A program made the translations under genes and the position numbers. A stretch of 64,000 bases of DNA from Rhodanobacter sp. AS-Z3 (GTDB lineage: Bacteria > Pseudomonadota > Gammaproteobacteria > Xanthomonadales > Rhodanobacteraceae), in NCBI RefSeq assembly GCF_029224025.1, contig NZ_CP119392.1:2007001-2071000 (forward strand), in the 5' to 3' direction. The notes beneath the pieces were generated by a model. That model saw only the letters and a program-made list of their open reading frames with translations. It searched no databases and was not told the origin of the DNA. Each line of letters begins with the position of its first letter. Position 1 is the first letter of the stretch. This document shows positions 8,061 to 17,428 of the stretch, piece after piece.

Positions 8061-9260
8061 TCACACCAGTTGCAGGTCCTTCGGTTGCGCTTGCGGGAAC
8101 ACGTGCTGCAATTGCGAGCCCGACAATCCCCACGTTCGCCCGAGCAGACCACCAAGCACATCCCGGTAATTGTTGAGCACCGGATAGTCACGATTTTGCA
8201 GCAGCCCAGAGGCATTCACGCTGGCCTGTTCGCCGGCGATACGGCCGCCGTTGACCTTGCCGCCCAGCACCCAGTGCACGGTGCCGTGGCCATGGTCGGT
8301 GCCTTTGTCGCCGTTCTCACGGAAGGTGCGGCCAAACTCGGACAGCACCACCACGGTGGTGTTGTTCCACTCGTCACCCAGCGCTTCTGCGTACGCGGCC
8401 AATCCTTCGCCGAGGTTGCGCAGGTTATTGGCCAGACCACCGGAGACACTGCCCTGATTGACGTGGGTGTCCCAGCCACCGACGTCGACGAAGCCGAGGC
8501 GGTACTGGTCGCGCATCAAGGTGGCGATGCGCCTTGTTTCGGTGGCGAAGCTGCGCGCGCTGGGCGCGCCACCGCTGGCCTTGACCATCTCGTTGCGCAA
8601 GTCGTCGGAGATTGATCCGGGCAACGCCAGACCGTCGGCGGTGGCAGCGGCCAGCGGCGTTTCCTTGTACATGTCACTGAGAATCGACGACTGCCGTGCA
8701 TCGAAACGCGCCTTCGGCTCGGCCTTCATCGAGATGTTCGGAATGTCCTTGCCGGCGCCCTGGAAACTCAGCGGCAGGTTCTTGGTGAAGGCAATCGCCG
8801 GCACGCCGGTCAGCTGTTCCGACAGTCGCGCCAGGAAGCCGGAGCGGAAGCTGTGCGCCGCGCTGGGTTGGCCTGCCTCGATATTGTTCTGCGTTTCGAA
8901 ATGGCTGCGTGAGAGGTCATCGGTGCCGGCGAACGGCACGAAGGCAATCTGCTTGCGTTGCCACAGCGGCAGCAGCGAATCGCGCAACACCGGGTTCAGT
9001 CCCCACTGCGCGTCCAGCGCGATCGCGCTGTTCGGGTTGGCGGGATCGGGTCGGGCAATCGCCAAGGTGGGACGTGACTCGTAGTAGAAGTCGCTGGCGT
9101 AGGGCACCAGCAGGTTGTTGCAGTCGTAGCCGCCGCGCAGGAACACCAGCAGGAAACGCGGTGAACTGGTCGGTGCGGCGAACAGCTTGCCGCTGAACGA
9201 CAAGGCGGGCAACGTGGCCGCAGCGGCCGCGGCAGTCAGCAGGAATTCGCGACGATTCAT
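8061..9260 (-). CDS. DUF1501 family exported protein
   Basis: 399 residues. The N-terminus MNRREFLLTAAAAAATLPA has a twin-Arg RREFLL motif, so Tat export is likely and suggests folding or cofactor loading in the cytoplasm. The body shows the DUF1501 pattern, an alkaline-phosphatase/sulfatase-like fold: FLLVFLRGGYDCNNLLVPY, VDVGGWDTHVNQG, VVVLSEFGRTFREN and DHGHGTVHWVLG, the Asp/His clusters that would bind metals. It is the second gene of a pair with the DUF1800 gene 19 nt upstream. This pair is widespread, but its substrate is not known. Confidence 0.88.
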   Translation of the reverse strand: MNRREFLLTAAAAAATLPALSFSGKLFAAPTSSPRFLLVFLRGGYDCNNLLVPYASDFYYESRPTLAIARPDPANPNSAIALDAQWGLNPVLRDSLLPLWQRKQIAFVPFAGTDDLSRSHFETQNNIEAGQPSAAHSFRSGFLARLSEQLTGVPAIAFTKNLPLSFQGAGKDIPNISMKAEPKARFDARQSSILSDMYKETPLAAATADGLALPGSISDDLRNEMVKASGGAPSARSFATETRRIATLMRDQYRLGFVDVGGWDTHVNQGSVSGGLANNLRNLGEGLAAYAEALGDEWNNTTVVVLSEFGRTFRENGDKGTDHGHGTVHWVLGGKVNGGRIAGEQASVNASGLLQNRDYPVLNNYRDVLGGLLGRTWGLSGSQLQHVFPQAQPKDLQLV

Positions 9261-9279
9261 GATCGGCCTCGCAGGTAGT

Positions 9280-10875
9280 TCAGCGGTAGTTGAAGTCGGG
9301 TGACGACAGCAAATAGGTGTTCCATTCGGCGACGGTTGCCGCCTTGCCCAGTGCTACCTTGGCGGACTCGGACAGATACGGCTCGATGACGGCGTGGTAA
9401 AGCGCTGTATCCATCGCCGGTGCAATCGGGCGTTGTCGCGGCGTGTCGGCTGCGGCGTTTTCGGGGCTGTCGACCATGAACAACTTGTTGCGGCCGCTGC
9501 CGATGGCGCGAGCCACTTCGAAGCGTGACGCCATCTGGCCGGAGCCTGACCAACTGGCGCCATCCACTGGCCAGCCATCCGGAGTGATCCGGCCGAACAC
9601 CGGCTCACCCATCTGGTTCAGCCAGTTGACCAGCGGTTGGGCGTTGCTGATCGGCTGGCCGTCGTACGTCAGCTTCATTGCGGAAACCAGAAACTGGGTG
9701 GGGTCCTTGAATTTCTTCGCGTTGTCGGCAAGCAGTTCGGGTGAATCGAACATCGTGCGCAGCACGGCGGCGATATCGCCATCGGTTTGCTTGAAGGTTT
9801 TTGCCATGGCATCGACCAGGGTCGGTGGCGGCTGGTCAGCCACGAAATACTCGGCCAGTTGACGCGAGACGAACTGGGCACAGGCAGGTTGGCGGGTGAT
9901 CAACTGCAGTGCCTGTTCGATTTCCTCGTAGCCGCGGCCACGAATGCGCTGACCGAACAGGACCTTGTCGCTGAAGTCGTGTTTTTGCGGGTTGAAAACG
10001 AACAAGCCCTCGCGCATGACAGCAGCCTGCTGGTGGCCGAACCGACCTCGTCCCGCACGCTCGAATCGACGTGGCGTTTTCGGCGCGATGCCGGCACCGG
10101 TCAGGATCAGTGCCAGCTGCTGTACATCCTGTTGGGTATAGCCGGAACCCACACCGAGCGTATGCAGCTCCATCAATTCGCGTGCGTAGTTCTCGTTGGT
10201 CTTGCCTTTGACATTCTTGGCATTGTCGAGAAACTCCAGCATCGCGGGGCTTTTCAGCGTGGCCAGCAGCAGGTCGCGGAATTTGCCCAGTGCGTGCGGC
10301 CTGATCACGTGCTCTTCGTAGTCGGCGGCGACCAGCCGCACTCGCCCCTTCGCGGCATACACACTGAAGTGATTCAGCCAGAACCACACTATCTGCTCCT
10401 TCAGCGGGTTGCTGCCGTAGATCGCGTGCAGCAACTCCGCTTGCTGGGCCTGCTGGGCAAGTTCACGGGACTGCTTCTGCAAATCCTTCTTCGCGGCGAC
10501 CTTGGCGTCGCCATCGGGCATCGCCTTCAGTTGGCGGCGTGCCTCGGCCTCCTTGTCCAGCAATTCCTCCGGTGGCGTGCTGACTGCCGGGTAGCTTGCG
10601 ATCAGTGCGCTGATCGCTGGTGGAAGCGTGTCGTCGTGGTCGGCCAGTTGCGCGTCGAGCCAGCGTTGTCGACCCAGTTGGCGGTAGCTCGCCAGGCTGG
10701 CCGAGTCGATGCCAAACGTCGCCCGCTGCAACCAGCGCACATCGGTCGAACCCGGCGCCGGTGTTGGCGTAACGGCCGGTTGTGCCGATGCCGCGCAGGC
10801 CAGCAGCAAGCCGGCGGTCAGAAGAATCAGCCGCGGGCTGCGAAGTCTCTTGGGCTGGGTGGAAGCTGGGTTCAT
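9280..10875 (-). CDS. DUF1800 family exported protein
   Basis: 531 residues with a Sec-type signal peptide (LILLTAGLLLACAASA, cleavage near residue 31). Family motifs are clear: RWLQRATFGID, a coiled-coil insert rich in KEAEARRQLK and QQAQQAELL, then IVWFWLNHFSVYA, NENYARELMELHTLGV, YTQQDVQQLALILTG and NPQKHDFSDK. It is co-transcribed with the DUF1501 gene 19 nt downstream, as in many bacteria, and the two products probably form one periplasmic system. The biochemical function is not established. Confidence 0.88.
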   Translation of the reverse strand: MNPASTQPKRLRSPRLILLTAGLLLACAASAQPAVTPTPAPGSTDVRWLQRATFGIDSASLASYRQLGRQRWLDAQLADHDDTLPPAISALIASYPAVSTPPEELLDKEAEARRQLKAMPDGDAKVAAKKDLQKQSRELAQQAQQAELLHAIYGSNPLKEQIVWFWLNHFSVYAAKGRVRLVAADYEEHVIRPHALGKFRDLLLATLKSPAMLEFLDNAKNVKGKTNENYARELMELHTLGVGSGYTQQDVQQLALILTGAGIAPKTPRRFERAGRGRFGHQQAAVMREGLFVFNPQKHDFSDKVLFGQRIRGRGYEEIEQALQLITRQPACAQFVSRQLAEYFVADQPPPTLVDAMAKTFKQTDGDIAAVLRTMFDSPELLADNAKKFKDPTQFLVSAMKLTYDGQPISNAQPLVNWLNQMGEPVFGRITPDGWPVDGASWSGSGQMASRFEVARAIGSGRNKLFMVDSPENAAADTPRQRPIAPAMDTALYHAVIEPYLSESAKVALGKAATVAEWNTYLLSSPDFNYR

Positions 10876-10983
10876 GGGGGTAACCTTGACCGGTCGAAAC
10901 GAAAGGCGCGGTAGCGCTACTGATCACCAACGCAGCCGGTCGCTTCCGGATGACACCCATGGCCGACAATTTTCGGGGCGGGT

Positions 10984-11271
10984 TCAGAACTCCTCAACAA
11001 ACTCGATGCCGGCAGCACGTTCCCCAGCGGCCTGCTCGGCGCTGATCCTGACATCATCGGCGAGACTGTCGTCCGCCGCGTCCACTTCGATGCAGTAGAC
11101 ATGACCTTCGCTGTCGCTGACCGAGTCGCTGGAACTGGAATCATCACGCATCCCGGAAACCAGGTCGTCGATCTCTTCGACATGTTCGATACGATCGAGA
11201 CCATGCAGGGTTGCGATGACGGCATCAGCGTCGGCGCGGCTGCCGATCAGGCGGAAACGGACCATGGACAT
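10984..11271 (-). CDS. small acidic hypothetical protein
   Basis: 95 residues from the ATG at 11269-11271, which has AAGGAG six bases upstream. MSMVRFRLIGSRADADAVI and ATLHGLDRIEHVEEIDDLV look like a small alpha-beta (ferredoxin-like) fold followed by a Ser/Asp-rich linker and a second acidic strand-helix unit (HVYCIEVDA). No signal peptide. It stands alone between the DUF1800 gene and a divergent methyltransferase gene. I do not recognise the family. Confidence 0.7.
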   Translation of the reverse strand: MSMVRFRLIGSRADADAVIATLHGLDRIEHVEEIDDLVSGMRDDSSSSDSVSDSEGHVYCIEVDAADDSLADDVRISAEQAAGERAAGIEFVEEF

Positions 11272-11405
11272 GGGGCACTCCTTGGGCAAGTGGCGGTAGT
11301 GGGCGACGATGTTTGCACCGGCGGCGCATGCAGAAGGTGACGTCGTCGAAGTTGCCGGCGTGTGGGCGGGATATCATGGGCACTGCCCAGTGTCCCTTTG
11401 TACCC

Positions 11406-12014
11406 ATGCCCAAGACCTACGACCGCGCCTATTTCGACAAGTGGTATCGCGACCCGCGCCATTCGGTAGCTTCGCCGGCCGAGCTCAAGCGCAAGGTGGC
11501 AATGGTGGTGGCGCAGGCCGAGTATTACCTCGGTCGGCCAATCCGCAACGTGCTCGACGTGGGCTGTGGCGAGGCGACCTGGCGCGCACCGCTGCGTGCG
11601 CTGCGGCCGGGCATCGAGTATCGCGGGCTGGACGCCAGCGAGTACGTGGTGGCGCGTTACGGTCGCAGCCGCGACATCGGGCTCGCCCGTTTCGGCCAGC
11701 TCGAACATCTACGCTTCGACGAGCGTTTCGATCTGGTCGTGTGCACCGATGTGTTGCACTACCTGAAACCGGCGGAAATTCGCGCCGGTCTTCACGGCAT
11801 TGGCGAAATGCTTGAAGGCGTGGCTTTCCTCGAGGTGTTCACCAGCCGCGACGATGTCGCTGGCGATCACCATGGTTTCGTATCGCGATCGCCGGCCTGG
11901 TACTTGCGTGCGTTCGCCGAAGTCGGCTTGCTGGCCTGCGGCTCGCATTGCTATCTCGGCCCGCGGCTGGAACGCCATATTGCGGCGCTGGAACGGGCGC
12001 AGTTGCCGGTTTGA
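11406..12014 (+). CDS. class I SAM-dependent methyltransferase
   Basis: 202 residues. Motif I VLDVGCGEATWRAPL (near residue 40), EYRGLDAS for the acidic ribose-binding strand, and FDLVVCTDVLHYL for motif IV define a class I methyltransferase; the N-terminus PKTYDRAYFDKWYRDP is a conserved lead-in. The substrate is not evident. An in-frame ATG at 11376 would add ten residues; I prefer 11406 because homologous-looking sequence begins there, but the choice is uncertain. The gene converges on nth, with a G-rich heptad repeat between them. Confidence 0.83.
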   Translation: MPKTYDRAYFDKWYRDPRHSVASPAELKRKVAMVVAQAEYYLGRPIRNVLDVGCGEATWRAPLRALRPGIEYRGLDASEYVVARYGRSRDIGLARFGQLEHLRFDERFDLVVCTDVLHYLKPAEIRAGLHGIGEMLEGVAFLEVFTSRDDVAGDHHGFVSRSPAWYLRAFAEVGLLACGSHCYLGPRLERHIAALERAQLPV

Positions 12015-12053
12015 GTGGGAACAGGGAACAAAGGCGAAAGCTGCGAGGCTGCC

Positions 12054-12116
12054 GTTCCCCGTCCCCCGTCCCCCGTCCCCCGTCCCCCGTTCCCCGTTCC
12101 CCGTTCCCCGTTCCCC
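12054..12116. repeat. nine tandem heptamers, G-rich on minus strand
   Basis: Nine exact-length units of 7 bp: GTTCCCC, four GTCCCCC, four GTTCCCC on the plus strand. The array ends at the base before the nth stop codon. On the minus strand every unit carries a run of four or five G, so it could fold as a G-quadruplex. Two GGGAACA units in the opposite orientation lie 30-40 nt away at about 12017-12030 and could pair with the array. Heptad G-rich repeats are known from Xanthomonas genomes. Confidence 0.9.
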
Positions 12117-12752
12117 CTAGTCCACCGTCTTGTGCTTGTAACGGCACAGGTCGCGAATCACGCAGTGCGGGCAATCCGGTTTGCGCGCCTTGCAGACATA
12201 ACGGCCGTGCAGGATCAGCCAGTGGTGGGCGTCCTGCTTGAATTCCGCCGGCACTACTTTTTCCAGTTTGTCTTCAACCGCGCGCACGTCTTTGCCGGGT
12301 GCCAGGCCGGTGCGGTTGGCGACGCGAAAAATGTGCGTGTCCACCGCAATGGTCGCTACGCCGAACGCGGTGTTGAGCACCACGTTGGCGGTCTTGCGGC
12401 CGACGCCTGGCAGCGCTTCCAGCGCTTCGCGGGTGCGTGGTACTTCGCCATCGTGCTGTTCGATTAACAGCTGGCACAGCGCGATCACGTTCTTCGCTTT
12501 CGCGTTGAACAGGCCGATCGTGTTGATGTAGCGCTTCAGGCCTTCTTCGCCCAGTGCAAGCATCGACTGCGGCGTGTTTGCCACCGGGTAGAGCTTCCTG
12601 GTGGCCTTGTTGACGCCCACATCGGTAGCCTGCGCCGACAGCACCACGGCCACCAGCAATTCGAAGGTCGTGGTGTAGGCAAGCTCGGTCGTCGGATGTG
12701 GGTCCAGTTCGCGCAGACGCGAGAACAGCTCGATCACGTCGCTGCGTTTCAT
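12117..12752 (-). CDS. nth: endonuclease III
   Basis: 211 residues, full length. DNA glycosylase/AP lyase of base excision repair acting on oxidised pyrimidines. The helix-hairpin-helix [13 protein letters not shown] contains the catalytic Lys120, VDTHIFRV the catalytic Asp138, and the C-terminus has the [4Fe-4S] ligands Cys187, Cys194, Cys197, Cys203 in the standard C-x6-C-x2-C-x5-C spacing; residue numbers equal those of the E. coli enzyme. Its start overlaps the stop of the rsxB-like gene as ATGA. The stop codon directly abuts a G-rich heptad repeat. Confidence 0.97.
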   Translation of the reverse strand: MKRSDVIELFSRLRELDPHPTTELAYTTTFELLVAVVLSAQATDVGVNKATRKLYPVANTPQSMLALGEEGLKRYINTIGLFNAKAKNVIALCQLLIEQHDGEVPRTREALEALPGVGRKTANVVLNTAFGVATIAVDTHIFRVANRTGLAPGKDVRAVEDKLEKVVPAEFKQDAHHWLILHGRYVCKARKPDCPHCVIRDLCRYKHKTVD

Positions 12753-13369
12753 GGTTGCGGGTCCTGCTGTTTCGCCTTGGCGCGCGCCAGCGCGGCTAAA
12801 ACCGGATTGACCGGGCCGGCTGAACGTTCCACCGCCGCCTTGCGCGCGGCCAGCTCGGCATCGCGTTCCACGCGTTGACGTTCAAGCCGCGATTCACGAC
12901 GCTGGAAGTGCGCACGCCCTGCATCGGCATGTGCCGCGTCGATCTGTTCGAGCGGCATCGGTTCCAGCACGATGCAATCGACCGGGCAGGCGGGCACGCA
13001 CAGCTCGCAGCCGGTGCAGTCATCGCTCAGCACTGTGTGCATCAACTTCGATGCACCAATGATCGCGTCGACCGGGCAGGCCTGGATGCACTTGGTGCAG
13101 CCGATGCAATCGGCTTCGATGATGCGTGCCAACAGGCGTGGATGCTCCACGCCATGCTCGGAGTTCAACGGTAACACCGGGCGCTGCAGGAGCTTGGCGA
13201 GCTTGTCGATGCCGCTGGCGCCACCGGGCGGGCACAGATTGATCTCGGCCTCGCCGCGTGCCATCGCTTCGGCGTAAGGCCGACAGCCGTGATAACCGCA
13301 TTGCGCGCACTGCGTTTGCGGCAACAAGGCATCGATGCGAGCGGTCAGGGCGTCGATGGGTTCACTCAT
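12749..13369 (-). CDS. RsxB/RnfB-like ferredoxin without membrane anchor
   Basis: 206 residues. It has the RnfB Fe-S domain (CAQCGYHGC and a later Cys46 in NLCPPGG) followed by two [4Fe-4S] ferredoxin motifs, [12 protein letters not shown] (88-99) and [12 protein letters not shown] (118-129), and a charged Arg/Glu-rich tail. E. coli RsxB starts with a membrane helix before this region; here the protein begins directly at the conserved [17 protein letters not shown], so it should be soluble. Other Rnf subunits are not in the window. It is translationally coupled to nth, keeping the rsx-nth association known from enterobacteria; electron supply to an Fe-S protein is possible but unproven. Confidence 0.88.
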   Translation of the reverse strand: MSEPIDALTARIDALLPQTQCAQCGYHGCRPYAEAMARGEAEINLCPPGGASGIDKLAKLLQRPVLPLNSEHGVEHPRLLARIIEADCIGCTKCIQACPVDAIIGASKLMHTVLSDDCTGCELCVPACPVDCIVLEPMPLEQIDAAHADAGRAHFQRRESRLERQRVERDAELAARKAAVERSAGPVNPVLAALARAKAKQQDPQP

Positions 13370-13438
13370 GCGTGGATTCGGGACAGGACATAATCGACGC
13401 CCATTGTCCCGCAATTGATCGTTGAAGGAGTATCCACG

Positions 13439-13729
13439 ATGAAATCGAACTGGCTTGCCTCGCTGTTGGTCACCGTCGTGCTGGTTGGCGCCGGCACCAT
13501 GCTGGTTACCCAGGCTGGGCCGGCGCGCGCGGCGGTGCCGGCCGATCAGGCCGAAACCATCACTGTTTTCGTGGATGCCACCTTCGGTTTTCGCAAGAAG
13601 CACATGGCGACGCAGTTGACCAAGTCGCATGCCGACTACGCGGCGCGCGGCTATCGCTATGTGGACATGGCGCCCTATCTGGAAAACGGCGACCTGGTGG
13701 GCGTTTTCGTAACCTATACGCGGCAGTGA
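13439..13729 (+). CDS. small exported hypothetical protein
   Basis: 96 residues; ATG preceded by [26 protein letters not shown] is an N-terminal membrane helix or signal peptide, possibly cleaved after PARA (near residue 31). The mature part ([40 protein letters not shown]) looks like a small alpha-beta domain, presumably periplasmic. Divergent from the rsxB-nth unit. I do not recognise the family. Confidence 0.75.
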   Translation: MKSNWLASLLVTVVLVGAGTMLVTQAGPARAAVPADQAETITVFVDATFGFRKKHMATQLTKSHADYAARGYRYVDMAPYLENGDLVGVFVTYTRQ

Positions 13730-13740
13730 ACGATTGTCCG

Positions 13741-14526
13741 TCAGAGCTTGAGCGCTGCCGGCACCACGTAGTGCGTGCCGTTGTATTGCAGCTGTTGCCG
13801 ATCGTGACTGAGTGTTTCCGGGCCACTGGTGCAGTCGCCGTGCGAGTCGAGTGATGAGTTGGACGAAGTGCTGCTGCTATTCACCGTGATGTCGCGATAA
13901 CCATGATGTACCGCAGCTTGCATGCTCAGGCTGCGCGACGTCGAGTGGAAGTTACCCGTGCAATCACCATCCCATTCCCCACCATCCTGGCTCGTCAGCA
14001 AGCCGTCCAGAATGCGTGCCAGTTGCCCATGGCGTATCACGAAAAGTTGCAGCTCGGTTTCGCCATACGGATTTACCCGGGAGCTGCCGATGCGCTGGAT
14101 GCGCAGCCCGAACGCACGCACTCCGGCAGCGAGCTGGTAGGGAGCGGTGTCAAAAATCAATTGATCAATGCGGACGGCATCGTCCGACATTTGATCCGGC
14201 AGCAGCAGGCGCTGGCGAACCTGCAGCGTGGGTTGATCCAGCACCAGTATTTCGAGATCGCCGGTGTTGTCGTCGACAACGTCGAGTTCCTGCATCAACG
14301 GCACGGTAGCGAGCAAGGTGTCGGTCTGACCGGGCCATGCCTTGCAGATCATGCGGCTCGCATCAACCTTTCGATTTGCCGGCGCAAGCGGCTGCATCTG
14401 AGTCAGGATGGCCTCGGTAGCGGCGGCGCTGCACGTGTTGCCCGAGTCCGCATGCGCCATGCTGGCGATCGCGCACGCGCTGACCAGCAGCAGGGCGCCG
14501 CGCCAGATGCCAAAACGGCGAGACAT
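13741..14526 (-). CDS. exported hypothetical protein downstream of metG
   Basis: 261 residues from the ATG at 14524-14526, 16 nt after the metG stop; the longer open frame runs into metG. Signal peptide [21 protein letters not shown] with cleavage near residue 26. The mature protein has a beta-rich body ([49 protein letters not shown]) and a Ser/Asn-rich loop near residue 225. Several Cys suggest disulfides in the periplasm. No family recognised. Confidence 0.72.
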   Translation of the reverse strand: MSRRFGIWRGALLLVSACAIASMAHADSGNTCSAAATEAILTQMQPLAPANRKVDASRMICKAWPGQTDTLLATVPLMQELDVVDDNTGDLEILVLDQPTLQVRQRLLLPDQMSDDAVRIDQLIFDTAPYQLAAGVRAFGLRIQRIGSSRVNPYGETELQLFVIRHGQLARILDGLLTSQDGGEWDGDCTGNFHSTSRSLSMQAAVHHGYRDITVNSSSTSSNSSLDSHGDCTSGPETLSHDRQQLQYNGTHYVVPAALKL

Positions 14527-14542
14527 GCGCGCGCCGCGCCGC

Positions 14543-16642
14543 TTAGCGAACCGTGGCGCCGGGCTTTGCGCCCTGGTCGGCATCCAGCAGGAACAAATCG
14601 CTGCCGCCGTCACCTGCAGACAGAATCATGCCTTCGGACAAGCCGAAACGCATCTTGCGTGGGGCCAGGTTGGCGATGAAGACCACGTTGCGGCCGACCA
14701 GCTTTTCCGGCTCGGCATAGGCGGCGCGAATGCCGGAGAAAATCTGTCGCGTGCCCAGCGGGCCGGCATCCAGCTCGAAGCGCAGCAGCTTGTCGGAACC
14801 TTCGACGAACTCACACACGCTGACCTTGCCGATACGCAGGTCGAGTTTGGCGAAGTCGTCGATGCTGATGGTGGTGGCGTCCTGGCTTTGCGGTGCGGCA
14901 TTCGATGCGGCGGGTTTGGCATCTTCGGTCATGGGCTTTTTCTTTGGAGTTTTGGGTGCGTCGACAGGTGCGCCGAGTGAATCCTTCGAGGATTCGATCA
15001 TCGCTTCGATACGCTTGGGATCGATCCGACCCATGAGCGGTTCGAAGGCACGAATGGTGTGGTTGTGCAGACTGCTGCGGGCGTCGTCGAAATCGAGAAT
15101 CGGGGCAGCCAGGAACTGTTCGGCAGCGACGACCGTGGCCGGCAGAATCGGCTTGAGCATGCCGGCCAGCAGACGGAATGCGCTCAGCGCGAAGGAGCAG
15201 ACCTGGTGCAGTTCTGCGCGCCGGCTTTCGTCCTTGGCCATCGTCCATGGCGCCTTGGCGGCAATATGGCCATTGACGATGTCGGCCATCAGCACGAAGC
15301 GGCGGGTGATCTCGGCAAAATCACCGGCGTCATAAAGCTCGGCAACGCCGTCGTAGTGTTCAAGCAGGCTGTTCCACAACGCGGTTTCTTCGGCACCGAA
15401 CTGCGCGGCCAGACGGCCATCGAAAAACTTTTGCACGAAGCCGGCGGTGCGGCTGGCGATGTTCACCCACTTGCCGACCAGATGCGAGTTGACGCGTTCC
15501 TCGAACGCCTTCAGGTCGAGATCGACGTCGACCGGCGTTTCGTTGAGCATGCTGGCGAAGTAGTAGCGCAGGAATTCCGGGTGCAGGCCCGAATCCAGAT
15601 AAGTGCGCGCCTGGATGAAGGTGCCGCGCGACTTGGACATCTTCGCGCCGTTCACGGTCAAATAGCCGTTGACGTGCAGCGCGGTGGGCGTGCGGAAGTT
15701 CGCGCCGTGCAGCATCGCCGGCCAGAACAGGCCGTGGAAATTGATGATGTCCTTGCCGATGAAGTGATGCATTTCCGCGCTGCTGTCGGCGGCGAGAAAG
15801 TCGTCGAAATTCATGCCGCGCTGGCCGCACAGGGCCTTGAAGCTGGCCAGGTAACCGACCGGCGCGTCCAGCCACACATAGAAGAACTTGCCTGGCGCGT
15901 CGGGAATCGGAAAGCCGAAGTACGGTGCGTCGCGCGAGATGTCCCAATCCTTCAGTCCGCCATCCAGCCATTCGCGCAGCTTCGCCGCCACGCCGCTGTT
16001 GGCCACCGGCTTGCCGCCGGTCAGCTTGCCGGCGAACCAGTCGCGCAGCAGGCCCTCGAACTTGCCCAGCTCGAAGAAGTAATGTTCGGAGTCACGCAGC
16101 ACCGGCGTGGCGCCGGACATCACCGAATAGGGATTGATCAGGTCGGTCGGTGCGTAGGTGGCACCGCAGTTCTCGCAGTTGTCGCCGTATTGGTCCGGCG
16201 TGCTGCATTTCGGGCACGTGCCCTTGATGTAGCGGTCCGGCAGGAACATTTCCTTTTCCGGATCGAACAGCTGCTTGATGCTGCGCTTGGCGATGTAGCC
16301 GCTATCGCGCAGGCGCGTGTAGATCAGCGTTGCCAGTTCGCGGTTCTCATCCGAATGGGTGGTGTGATAGTGGTCGAATGCCACGCCGAACGCGGCGAAG
16401 TCGGCCTCGTGGCCCTGGCGAATGCCGTCGATATAGGTTTCCGGCGTCATGCCGGCCTTCTCGGCCGCCAGCATGATCGGCGTGCCATGCGCGTCATCGG
16501 CGCAGACGTAGGCCACTTCGTTGCCGCTCATTCGCTGCGCGCGCACCCAGATGTCGGCCTGGATGTAGCCCAGCAGGTGGCCCATGTGCAGCGGGCCATT
16601 GGCATAGGGCAGGGCGTTGGTGACGAGCAGGCGGCGACTCAT
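14543..16642 (-). CDS. metG: methionine--tRNA ligase
   Basis: 699 residues, the long form. Charges tRNA-Met with methionine. The class I signatures are present: ALPYANGPLHMGHLLGY (HIGH variant, 19-22) and KMSKSRG. A zinc knuckle has CPKCSTPDQYGDNCENC, and the C-terminal 110 residues form the tRNA-binding/dimerisation domain (FAKLDLRIGKVSVCEFVEGS, RQIFSGIRAAY). The gene is divergent from the DUF2147 and mrp region with a terminator in between, and a small exported protein gene follows 16 nt downstream. Confidence 0.97.
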   Translation of the reverse strand: MSRRLLVTNALPYANGPLHMGHLLGYIQADIWVRAQRMSGNEVAYVCADDAHGTPIMLAAEKAGMTPETYIDGIRQGHEADFAAFGVAFDHYHTTHSDENRELATLIYTRLRDSGYIAKRSIKQLFDPEKEMFLPDRYIKGTCPKCSTPDQYGDNCENCGATYAPTDLINPYSVMSGATPVLRDSEHYFFELGKFEGLLRDWFAGKLTGGKPVANSGVAAKLREWLDGGLKDWDISRDAPYFGFPIPDAPGKFFYVWLDAPVGYLASFKALCGQRGMNFDDFLAADSSAEMHHFIGKDIINFHGLFWPAMLHGANFRTPTALHVNGYLTVNGAKMSKSRGTFIQARTYLDSGLHPEFLRYYFASMLNETPVDVDLDLKAFEERVNSHLVGKWVNIASRTAGFVQKFFDGRLAAQFGAEETALWNSLLEHYDGVAELYDAGDFAEITRRFVLMADIVNGHIAAKAPWTMAKDESRRAELHQVCSFALSAFRLLAGMLKPILPATVVAAEQFLAAPILDFDDARSSLHNHTIRAFEPLMGRIDPKRIEAMIESSKDSLGAPVDAPKTPKKKPMTEDAKPAASNAAPQSQDATTISIDDFAKLDLRIGKVSVCEFVEGSDKLLRFELDAGPLGTRQIFSGIRAAYAEPEKLVGRNVVFIANLAPRKMRFGLSEGMILSAGDGGSDLFLLDADQGAKPGATVR

Positions 16643-16728
16643 GGTGGGCGGGTACTCCGGAAAGACTGCGCATTATGGCATGGCCGTCCAAATCGCCATG
16701 CGTCGAGCGCGTGCCTTGCTGCAACGAA

Positions 16729-16750
16729 AAAGCGCGCCGAAGCGCGCTTT
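16729..16750 (-). terminator. Rho-independent terminator of the DUF2147 gene
   Basis: Perfect 9-bp stem AAAGCGCGC / GCGCGCTTT with a four-base loop, read on the minus strand as a TTCG tetraloop followed by TTTTCG. It lies 22 nt after the stop of the DUF2147 gene and before metG. Confidence 0.85.
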
Positions 16751-16772
16751 CGTGGAGTTGAAGGGGCGAGGT

Positions 16773-17237
16773 TCAGGGTTGGCGTTCCCACACCTGCGAG
16801 CGGCCGACCCAGGAAAAGCCGATGTAACCGCGAACGTTGAGCTTCTGGCCACCGTCCAGCATGGAGAGTTTCACCTTGTAGATCTTGCCGCTCTTCGGGT
16901 CGAGGATCTTGCCGCCATCCCAGACGTCGTCATCAGCGTGCACGCCCCACATGATGTTCATGCCTTCGACCGGCTTGTCCTTGCGCTCGCCGTCGCACTT
17001 CTTGCACATCGCCACGTCGCCGTCGCGGGCGATGTCGGCCGGGCTGCGGTTGAGCAACTTGACGATATGCGCCTGCAACTCGCCGTTGTTCTCGGTGATC
17101 TCCACGATCGACTTGGCCTGGCCGGACTCGTCGTCAATGGTCTTCCAGGTACCTACCGGCGTGTTGGTGGCTGCCAGCACGGCACCCGTGGCAAACAGCA
17201 GGCTTGCGGCGATGGCCAAACGAAACGCATGCTTCAT
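16773..17237 (-). CDS. DUF2147 family exported protein
   Basis: 154 residues; ATG at 17235-17237 with GGGAGA upstream. The signal peptide ends near ATGAVLAA (about residue 22). Motifs typical of DUF2147: PVGTWKTIDDESGQAKSIVE, then GKILDPKSGKIYKVKLSML and KLNVRGYIGF close to the C-terminus, with a CKKC pair in the middle. These small periplasmic proteins have a lipocalin-like barrel; the function is not established. Its own terminator (16729-16750) and promoter region suggest a single-gene unit. Confidence 0.85.
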   Translation of the reverse strand: MKHAFRLAIAASLLFATGAVLAATNTPVGTWKTIDDESGQAKSIVEITENNGELQAHIVKLLNRSPADIARDGDVAMCKKCDGERKDKPVEGMNIMWGVHADDDVWDGGKILDPKSGKIYKVKLSMLDGGQKLNVRGYIGFSWVGRSQVWERQP

Positions 17238-17428
17238 GGTGTTTCTCCCGTACGAAAGCGTATGGTGCTGAGACTGGCGAGGAATCGGGAGGCCGTCAAG
17301 CTGCATCGCGCAAATGCTTGCGCCTTCCGCCTGGTCGAGCGGCTCGGCCAGGAGCCCACTGATCTGGGTCAGTCGGCTTGGCTGAGGTCACTGGCATAAT
17401 GGCGCCCCCGCAAAACCCCCGAGCAGAC

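Noticed and set aside
11289..11289. TTG start for the small acidic protein
   Set aside because: The ATG at 11271 has AAGGAG at ideal spacing; the TTG start overlaps that ribosome-binding site.
15059..16840. A 593-codon plus-strand frame opposite metG
   Set aside because: metG is unmistakable on the minus strand with HIGH and KMSKS motifs.
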